From Thermohalobaculum sp039033215 (GTDB taxonomy: Bacteria > Pseudomonadota > Alphaproteobacteria > Rhodobacterales > Rhodobacteraceae), in NCBI GenBank assembly GCA_039033215.1, contig JBCCDA010000118.1, forward strand, positions 1-12,045: a stretch of DNA of 12,045 nucleotides, read 5' to 3'. Under the pieces are notes generated by a model. That model searched no databases, was not told where the DNA came from, and worked only from the letters and a program-made list of their open reading frames with translations. Within the stretch, counting starts at the first letter, position 1. Each line of letters starts with the position of its first letter. The translations under genes were made by a program, and so were the position numbers. This document shows positions 6,970-12,045 of this stretch, piece after piece.

Positions 6970-9354
6970 ATGAACAGTTTCTCCGAAGAAGACGCCTTTG
7001 CCGCCTTCGATGAGCGCCCCCTGTCGCAGCAGGCGATGGGGCTGCCGCCCTATCTCGAGGGGCTGAACGAGCCCCAGCGCGAAGCGGTCGAGATGCTGGA
7101 CGGACCCGTCCTGTTGCTGGCAGGCGCGGGCACGGGCAAGACGCGGGCCCTGACCACGCGGCTGGCGCACCTGATCCATCTGAAGAAGGCTTGGCCAAGC
7201 CAGATCCTGGCCGTGACGTTCACGAACAAGGCCGCGCGTGAGATGAAGAAGCGGGTGGGCGCGCTGATCGGTGGCGCGGTCGAGGGGATGCCGTGGCTTG
7301 GCACCTTCCATTCGATCTGCGTGAAGATCCTCCGGCGGCATGCGGAACTGGTCGAGCTGAAGTCCAGCTTCACGATCCTGGACACGGACGACCAGATCCG
7401 GCTGATCAAGCAGCTGCTCGAGGCCGAAGGGATCGATCACAAGCGCTGGCCCGCGCGGATGTTCGCCTCGATGCTGGATCGCTGGAAGAACAAGGCGCAG
7501 GGTCCCCGCCAGGTCCCCGCGGATGAATGCGGGTTCGCGAACGGGCGAGGGGCGGAGCTTTATCAGGCGTATCAGGAGCGGCTGAAGACCCTGAACGCCG
7601 TCGATTTCGGTGACCTTCTGCTGCACGTGGTGCATATCCTGCAGCGCCATCCGGACGTGCTGGCCGACTATCAGGGGCGCTTTCGCTACATCCTGGTCGA
7701 CGAATATCAGGATACCAATGTCGCGCAGTACATGTTCCTGCGGCTTCTGGCGGCCGAGCATCGCAACATCTGTTGTGTCGGCGATGACGACCAGTCGATC
7801 TATGGCTGGCGCGGTGCCGAGGTTGGCAACATACTGCGCTTCGAGAAGGATTTCCCCGGCGCCGTCGTGATCCGGCTGGAGCAGAACTACCGCTCGACGC
7901 CGCATATCCTGGCCGCGGCGTCGGGGGTAATTGCCACGAACTCGGACAGGCTGGGCAAGACGCTGTGGACCGAGGCCAATGACGGCGAGAAGGTCCGCCT
8001 GATCGGTCACTGGGATGGCGAGGAGGAGGCCCGCTGGATCGCCGAGGAGATCGAGGCCCACCAGGGCGGCACCCGGGGGCACGACCCGATCAGCCTGGAC
8101 GATCAGGCGGTGCTGGTGCGGGCGAGCTTCCAGATGCGCGCCTTCGAGGACCGGTTCCTGACCATCGGACTGCCCTACCGCGTGATCGGCGGGCCGCGCT
8201 TCTACGAGCGCATGGAGATCCGCGATGCCATGGCCTATTTCCGCGTCTGCGTGTCCCCGGATGACGGGCTGGCGCTGGAGCGGATCATCAACACGCCCAA
8301 GCGCGGCATCGGCGACAAGGCGCTGCAGGACCTGAACCTGATCGCGCGGCAAAACGGGATCGGTCTGCTCGACGCCTGCCGGATTGCGGTCGAGGAGGGT
8401 GCGCTGTCCAAACGCGCCAACAAGGCGCTGGGCGAATTGCTGGCAGGGTTTGACCGCTGGGCGCACATGCTCTCGGCGCCGGATGCGAACCATGTCGAGA
8501 TCGCGGAGATGATCCTGGACGAGTCCGGCTACACCGGCATGTGGGTGGCCGACAAATCGCCCGAGGCGCCGGGGAGGTTGGAGAACCTCAAGGAACTGGT
8601 CCAGGCGCTGGAGGAGTTCGAGAACCTGCAGGGTTTCCTCGAACACGTCTCGCTGGTGATGGACAACGAGAGCGAGGACGGGACACCCAAGGTGTCGATC
8701 ATGACCCTGCACGCGGCCAAGGGGCTGGAGTTTCCGTGCGTCTTCCTGCCAGGTTGGGAGGACGGTCTGTTCCCCAGCCAGCGCTCGATGGACGAAACGG
8801 GGCAGAAGGGCGTCGAAGAGGAACGCCGCCTGGCGTATGTCGGCATGACCCGGGCCGAGGAACACCTGACGCTCAGCTTCGCCGCCAACCGGCACATGTA
8901 CGGGCGCTGGCAAAGCTCGATGCCCAGCCGCTTCATCGACGAGTTGCCGCCCGACCATGTCGAGGTGCTGACGCCGCCCGGCCTATACGGGGGCAGCTAT
9001 GGCGCGGCCGGCGCCAGCAGAAGTCCCGTGGACACGCCCGCAGGCTCGGTGCTGGAAGAACGCGCCGTGCAGTCGAACACCTACAACTCACCCGGCTGGC
9101 GGCGCATGAACGAACGCCGCGGCCGGAAGGGCGTGGGCAGCCCCCGCGAGGCGCGAAGCCTGATCATCGACGCCGAGGCCGTGAGCGCCTTCTCGACCGG
9201 CGACCGGGTCTTCCACCAGAAGTTCGGCTATGGCCTCGTCTCCGCCATCGAGGGCGACAAGCTGACGGTGATCTTCGAGAAGGCCGGCGAGAAGAAAGTG
9301 GTGGCGAGCTACGTCACCCCGGCGGCACAGGCCAATCAGGACGTCCCGTTCTGA
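6970..9354 (+). CDS. uvrD: ATP-dependent DNA helicase II, UvrD/PcrA family
   Basis: The 794-residue superfamily 1A 3'-5' helicase acts in nucleotide excision repair, mismatch repair and clearing of proteins from DNA. All motifs are present: Q motif LNEPQREAV (32-40), Walker A GAGTGKT (52-58), Ia TFTNKAAREM (83-92), Ib GTFHSI (111-116), Walker B DEYQD (244-248), III GDDDQSIYGWRGA (271-283), IV LEQNYRST (303-310), V TLHAAKGLEF (579-588) and VI RRLAYVGMTRAEEHL (619-633). The C-terminal 60 residues (FHQKFGYGLVSAIEGDKLTVIFEKAGEKKVV) form the Tudor-like domain typical of full-length UvrD/PcrA. The ATG at 6970 is preceded only by a weak AGGG. No key residue is missing. It is a stand-alone gene; upstream is the small ORF and its candidate terminator. 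Confidence 0.97.
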   Translation: MNSFSEEDAFAAFDERPLSQQAMGLPPYLEGLNEPQREAVEMLDGPVLLLAGAGTGKTRALTTRLAHLIHLKKAWPSQILAVTFTNKAAREMKKRVGALIGGAVEGMPWLGTFHSICVKILRRHAELVELKSSFTILDTDDQIRLIKQLLEAEGIDHKRWPARMFASMLDRWKNKAQGPRQVPADECGFANGRGAELYQAYQERLKTLNAVDFGDLLLHVVHILQRHPDVLADYQGRFRYILVDEYQDTNVAQYMFLRLLAAEHRNICCVGDDDQSIYGWRGAEVGNILRFEKDFPGAVVIRLEQNYRSTPHILAAASGVIATNSDRLGKTLWTEANDGEKVRLIGHWDGEEEARWIAEEIEAHQGGTRGHDPISLDDQAVLVRASFQMRAFEDRFLTIGLPYRVIGGPRFYERMEIRDAMAYFRVCVSPDDGLALERIINTPKRGIGDKALQDLNLIARQNGIGLLDACRIAVEEGALSKRANKALGELLAGFDRWAHMLSAPDANHVEIAEMILDESGYTGMWVADKSPEAPGRLENLKELVQALEEFENLQGFLEHVSLVMDNESEDGTPKVSIMTLHAAKGLEFPCVFLPGWEDGLFPSQRSMDETGQKGVEEERRLAYVGMTRAEEHLTLSFAANRHMYGRWQSSMPSRFIDELPPDHVEVLTPPGLYGGSYGAAGASRSPVDTPAGSVLEERAVQSNTYNSPGWRRMNERRGRKGVGSPREARSLIIDAEAVSAFSTGDRVFHQKFGYGLVSAIEGDKLTVIFEKAGEKKVVASYVTPAAQANQDVPF

Positions 9355-9388
9355 GCGAGCTGCGGCCCCACGATGTTGGGAGCTCGCT
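9354..9388 (+). terminator. hairpin immediately after uvrD, possible terminator
   Basis: AGCGAGCT (9354-9361) pairs perfectly with AGCTCGCT (9381-9388); inside the loop CCCA and TGGG can extend the structure. It begins at the last base of the uvrD stop codon. No T-run follows, so it may be rho-assisted termination or a 3'-end stabiliser rather than a classical terminator. Confidence 0.4.
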
Positions 9389-9639
9389 GAGGCTTGGGCA
9401 CCGAGTTGGCCGCTCAGCGGACTAAGCGGATCTAGTTTGCTTTGGGTCGTCAAGAGCGGATCTGGAAAGTCATGCGCGGGAATTTCTAGTCGATAGGCTT
9501 GTTTTTCTCGTAATAAGACCTTCGCTAGGACAACGAGCGTAGGCCGCAACTTGGAGGTGGCAAGCGGTTCTTTATCAATTGACTTTTGGAAATAGATGTT
9601 TGCCAATGAAGAAGCTTTTCTCTCGAAGGATTAATCACA
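9389..9639. other. intergenic leader before the cupin gene
   Basis: This stretch is less GC-rich than uvrD. It contains AGCGGATCT twice (9425-9433 and 9455-9463, 30 bases apart) and a TTGACT (9579-9584) that could be a -35 for the cupin gene, though no good -10 is visible at the right distance. No coding frame in it is convincing. Confidence 0.4.
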
Positions 9640-10104
9640 ATGTTTCGCTTCCTGACAACGTGCGCGTTGCTGACTGCTGCCGTCACAATGCATCAGATAC
9701 CTGCGTTCGCTGGTGAAAATCATCATGAACCCGTCATTATCGATATGGAGAGCGCCTCCTGGAAGACCATGAATGATGCAGGGGTCGAAGTTGCAGTCCT
9801 CTCTGGCAACCCATCCGAGCCTGGGGTCTATTCGCTTATCATGAAGGTCCCCCAAGGGGTGAAGACATCCGTTCATACTCATGCCGACGTCTGGCGTCAC
9901 AGCGTTGTCATTTCAGGCACTTTGTATTTCGCGTTCGGCGATGGATGGGATGCGGATAGTCTGATCCCGATGGGTCCTGGTACATTCTTTGCAGAGGGGC
10001 CAACGGACGCTCACTATGCTTGGGCAAAAGACGGACCTGTCGTCGCATTTGTGACCGCGATGGGACCAACATCGACAGAGGCACTAGCTCCTCCTCCAGA
10101 GTGA
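9640..10104 (+). CDS. secreted cupin-fold protein of unknown substrate
   Basis: The 154-residue protein starts with a signal peptide (basic FRF, hydrophobic core, AFA before GE at about residue 24), so it is probably periplasmic. Residues about 60-142 form a cupin barrel. The metal-binding pattern is partial: H79-x-H81 lies in the first cupin motif, H87 replaces the area of the usual glutamate (position 86 is Arg), and H125 in FFAEGPTDAHYAWA supplies the second-motif histidine; Gly93 is in the expected place. Such cupins include enzymes, metal-binding and stress-related proteins, and no substrate can be named. AAGGA lies eight bases before the ATG. Base composition is clearly lower in GC (about half in sampled stretches) than uvrD, which suggests a different history. 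It is convergent with the Hint-domain gene, 70 bases apart. Confidence 0.85.
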   Translation: MFRFLTTCALLTAAVTMHQIPAFAGENHHEPVIIDMESASWKTMNDAGVEVAVLSGNPSEPGVYSLIMKVPQGVKTSVHTHADVWRHSVVISGTLYFAFGDGWDADSLIPMGPGTFFAEGPTDAHYAWAKDGPVVAFVTAMGPTSTEALAPPPE

Positions 10105-10174
10105 GACCCAGACTGGTGACTGTCGGTACGGGCTCAACGCAGTCATTCACCGGGAAGGGTGGTGGTGGAGCCAC

Positions 10175-11593
10175 TCAGGTCAGATGCGGCACAAAAAGGG
10201 GTTTCTCGTTCTTCTGATGTCGATCTACCAGCTTCTTCATCTGTTTGCCTTTGCCAGGGATGTACCGGGCCGGTTGCGGGCGGAAGTCAGGGCTTGTGAT
10301 CCCGGGGAAGAGCCGCAGGATCTCCCTTTTTGCGTCAGGGGACACGGTCTTCATCGCCTCGGGCCCGGTGAACAGACTTTCGGTCGGCGCACCGTTTGAC
10401 CAGACGATTTCGTGCCGCTCGAAGAGCATGTGGAAGTACTCGACCTCCGTTGCATCGGCCTCGATATCAATGCCGACGAGTGGCAGCAGTTTATTGGCCG
10501 GGATCAGCAACTCATCCTTCTCGAACATGCGTTTTGCAATGACTGATCTCACCATCACGCGGTGCTGCCGGGACACCAGCAAGTCCGTTTCAGGCAGGTT
10601 GTTGCCCAAAGAGCCTTTCCGAATGCGCACCGGCCTGAGCTCGGGTTTTGCGACAAGATTGTGCCTGGTCACCCTGCTGGAACCGATCCAGCGAACAGGC
10701 TGACTGCCATGATCCATCGTCATCACCTGGTCGCCGGCGCTCAGGTTCTCTATCGGGACAAGGCCATGTGGGGTCGCGATGACCGTTCCACGTACGAAGC
10801 AAACAACATTGATGATCTCGAACTGCCTGAGGTCATCCGCAAACTCGACGACATCCGGATCGGTGAACGTGTTGAGCGTGTCCGAGCCTCCACCGCCCCT
10901 GACATCGTTGAGCGCATCCTCCTCCAGCACGCCGACGTTCAGGGTATCGGCACCCCCGTCGAGCCGAATGTTGTTGCCCTCTACCCCGTCACCGAGGGTG
11001 ACTTCGTCGTTTCCACCCCGTGTCCGGATGTTGTTGAATTCCGAGTCATCCCCAAGCGTGACGGTGTCGTCCCCGCCGCGGACGTCGATGTTGTTGACCT
11101 CACCGTTTGCACCGATGACGAAAGTGTCTTCGCCGGTGCCACCAAACACGTTGATTCTGCTGCCATCGGCGTTGAAGTCATCTCCGGCCGTGAAACTGTT
11201 GGTGCCGTCGCCGAGGTCCAGATTGCCGTCGAGGTCGAAGTCGTCACCGGCGGTGATGGTGTCCCCGCCGTCCTCGGACCCCTGGTATAAACCCAGATCC
11301 ACGTTGTCGCCGACATTGACCGTGGAAGAGGCCGCGTCGCTCGCATCGAGCTCGACATCCGAGATGTTCACATCGCTTGCGATCTCGAACACCGGGTTCA
11401 TGCCGGGGTCATCGAACTCGATGGTCAGATCGTTCGGGTTGCTCTCATCGAACCGGACTTCGAAGCTGATGTCCGCGCCGCCTGAATTCGTGAATGTGAC
11501 GTCATCCGAGAGCGACGGATCGATAATGTATACATCGCCGTCTGTCGCTTCCACGTCGCCTGCATTGGCATTCGTGATGATGACGATCGCCAC
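10175..11593 (-). CDS. repeat protein with C-terminal Hint (hedgehog/intein-type) autoprocessing domain
   Basis: The 472-residue protein begins at a GTG with GGAG seven bases upstream; no in-frame ATG precedes it. Residues 1-108 are acidic and beta-rich with no signal peptide. Residues 109-243 are about seven Gly/Asp-rich repeats of about 20 residues. Residues about 264-410 match the Hint_2 family seen in many Rhodobacteraceae proteins: nucleophile candidate Cys265 in VVCFVRGTVIATPHGLVPIE, VMTMDHGSQPVRWIG, the block-B-like SRQHRVMV (Ser341, His344), then YFHMLFERHEIVWSNGAPTESL (386-407). A 60-residue basic tail follows. Hint domains cleave the chain on the N-side of the cysteine, so the repeat segment may be released or attached to something. 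Without a signal peptide, type I secretion is possible. This is an unnamed surface/secreted protein; partners are not visible here. Confidence 0.88.
   Translation of the reverse strand: MAIVIITNANAGDVEATDGDVYIIDPSLSDDVTFTNSGGADISFEVRFDESNPNDLTIEFDDPGMNPVFEIASDVNISDVELDASDAASSTVNVGDNVDLGLYQGSEDGGDTITAGDDFDLDGNLDLGDGTNSFTAGDDFNADGSRINVFGGTGEDTFVIGANGEVNNIDVRGGDDTVTLGDDSEFNNIRTRGGNDEVTLGDGVEGNNIRLDGGADTLNVGVLEEDALNDVRGGGGSDTLNTFTDPDVVEFADDLRQFEIINVVCFVRGTVIATPHGLVPIENLSAGDQVMTMDHGSQPVRWIGSSRVTRHNLVAKPELRPVRIRKGSLGNNLPETDLLVSRQHRVMVRSVIAKRMFEKDELLIPANKLLPLVGIDIEADATEVEYFHMLFERHEIVWSNGAPTESLFTGPEAMKTVSPDAKREILRLFPGITSPDFRPQPARYIPGKGKQMKKLVDRHQKNEKPLFVPHLT
10865..11269 (-). repeat. about seven tandem ~20-residue acidic glycine-rich repeats within the Hint protein
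   Basis: In the protein (residues 109-243) units begin GGDTITAGDD, GDGTNSFTAGDD, GGTGEDTFVIG, GGDDTVTLGDD, GGNDEVTLGDG, GGADTLNVG and GGGGSDTLN. Spacings are 19, 23, 22, 20, 20 and 20 residues. The central units share the form GG-x-D-x-V-T-L-G-D followed by NNI and an arginine. This resembles a beta-solenoid with calcium-friendly Asp/Gly turns but not the 9-residue RTX nonapeptide period. The DNA shows the same units as diverged about 60-base repeats. Confidence 0.75.
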
Positions 11594-11763
11594 GGAGCGG
11601 CTCCATTCAGTGGGTTCTGAGATAAATCAATTCAATTTTAAATTGAGTAGCGCAGAACAGCCTTCTTTGTGAAGGGACTTGATTGCCGCAACTTGTCCAA
11701 CCCTTTGTAATTCCTTGGTGGAACAAGGACTATTTCTGGATGAGGTCGGGCTCAGGAGTGGAT
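11594..11763. promoter_or_regulatory. AT-rich divergent promoter region
   Basis: This 170-base region separates the divergent Hint-protein gene and the partial gene at the window end. Its centre is strongly AT-rich in contrast to both sides. It holds the palindrome TCAATTTTAAATTGA (11632-11646, perfect around a central T) and small hairpins CCTTC/GAAGG (11661-11675) and CCTTG/CAAGG (11713-11728). I could not identify convincing -35/-10 pairs on either strand. Confidence 0.5.
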
Positions 11764-12045
11764 ATGCGCCAGTGGACCTGCGCCAGTTTCCAGCTCGCGC
11801 AGGGGACGGCCGCATCCCAGGCCAACAGGTTCACGCCCAGCGAGTTCTTCCTCGCTTCCGTCTGGGACATCGTGCCCTTGTCGACAATAGACAGGTCAGC
11901 CACTCCCGCAGCCGGTCCCGCGTCGAGTCCCCCGTGCTACGCGACACTTTTCGGCAGCGCAAGCGCCAGCGAAGACGATATTGCCGTGGCCTTGACCACC
12001 GCCACACCCGAACAGATCATTTCCTTGCGCCAGGCTGATCTCGAT
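11764..12045 (+). CDS. unrecognised partial gene, cut by the window end
   Basis: A frame stays open from 11683 to the last base. The ATG at 11764 is preferred because AGGAG lies five bases upstream (11754-11758); an ATG at 11740 with AAGGA ten bases upstream is the alternative and would add eight residues. The visible 94 residues begin MRQWTCASFQLAQGT, include a Ser/Ala/Pro-rich middle (STIDRSATPAAGPASSPP) and end in a possible helix (TPEQIISLRQADLD). There is no signal peptide or recognised domain. Third codon positions are GC-rich, as in the neighbours. An overlapping frame ending at 12038 is arginine-rich and looks like a shadow. The gene is divergent from the Hint-protein gene. Whether it is functionally linked to it cannot be told. 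Confidence 0.45.
   Translation, partial: MRQWTCASFQLAQGTAASQANRFTPSEFFLASVWDIVPLSTIDRSATPAAGPASSPPCYATLFGSASASEDDIAVALTTATPEQIISLRQADLD

Noticed and set aside
6940..8958. 672-codon open frame on the minus strand across uvrD
   Set aside because: It is the exact antisense of the helicase motifs and is produced by high-GC codon bias.
10115..10151. Imperfect hairpin between the convergent cupin and Hint genes as a bidirectional terminator
   Set aside because: The stem GGTG-ACTG/CAGT-CACC needs a four-base bulge, and no T-run follows on either strand.
10865..11269. Possible CRISPR array or DNA satellite in the periodic region
   Set aside because: The periodicity is that of a protein-coding repeat with diverged units of about 60 bases in one frame; there are no identical short repeats with unique spacers.
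10779..11672. 297-codon Ser/Pro/Thr-rich frame on the plus strand antisense to the Hint gene
   Set aside because: It is the mirror image of the Gly/Asp repeats; the minus-strand frame has the recognisable Hint domain and a ribosome site.

Overview
The window looks like chromosomal DNA from a high-GC alphaproteobacterium, most likely of the Rhodobacteraceae (inferred from the GC-rich coding style, a glnK-amtB pair behind a sigma-54 promoter, tcuAB, and a Hint-domain surface/secreted protein of a type common in that family). No species can be named from the sequence alone. No insertion sequence, integrase, CRISPR array or phage gene was seen.

Layout. Bases 1-48 are the 3' half of a tRNA-Arg (anticodon ACG). 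Facing it is pncB (66-1358, minus), nicotinate phosphoribosyltransferase of NAD salvage. A 307-base divergent region then carries a sigma-54 promoter and two upstream NtrC-like dyads that drive glnK-amtB (1666-3414, plus), the PII signal protein and its ammonium channel. That unit ends in a strong intrinsic terminator with a UACG tetraloop (3458-3484). About 415 bases with hairpins but no convincing gene follow.

The second block is tcuA-tcuB (3899-6495, minus), an FAD-dependent tricarballylate dehydrogenase and its iron-sulfur/membrane electron-transfer partner. Together they would oxidise tricarballylate to cis-aconitate and pass the electrons towards the quinone pool. A near-perfect 20-bp palindrome sits between the putative -35 and -10 of tcuA and also next to a divergent small ORF of 69 residues (6576-6785), so it probably is an operator. 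No tcuR-like regulator or tcuC-like transporter is in the window.

The third block is uvrD/pcrA (6970-9354, plus), a complete UvrD-family helicase. After it the sequence becomes less GC-rich and more accessory in character: a secreted cupin-fold protein (9640-10104, plus), convergent with a 472-residue Hint-domain protein (10175-11593, minus) that carries about seven acidic, glycine-rich repeats of about 20 residues in front of a hedgehog/intein-like autoprocessing domain, and an unrecognised partial gene (11764 to the window end, plus) divergent from it across an AT-rich region.

How the genes relate: glnK/amtB form one nitrogen-controlled unit and tcuA/tcuB one catabolic unit. pncB, uvrD and the tRNA are independent housekeeping genes. 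The most unusual parts are the repeat/Hint protein with its neighbours, the palindromic operator shared by tcuA and the small ORF, and the structured gap after amtB. No clearly new multi-gene system can be demonstrated from the sequence.
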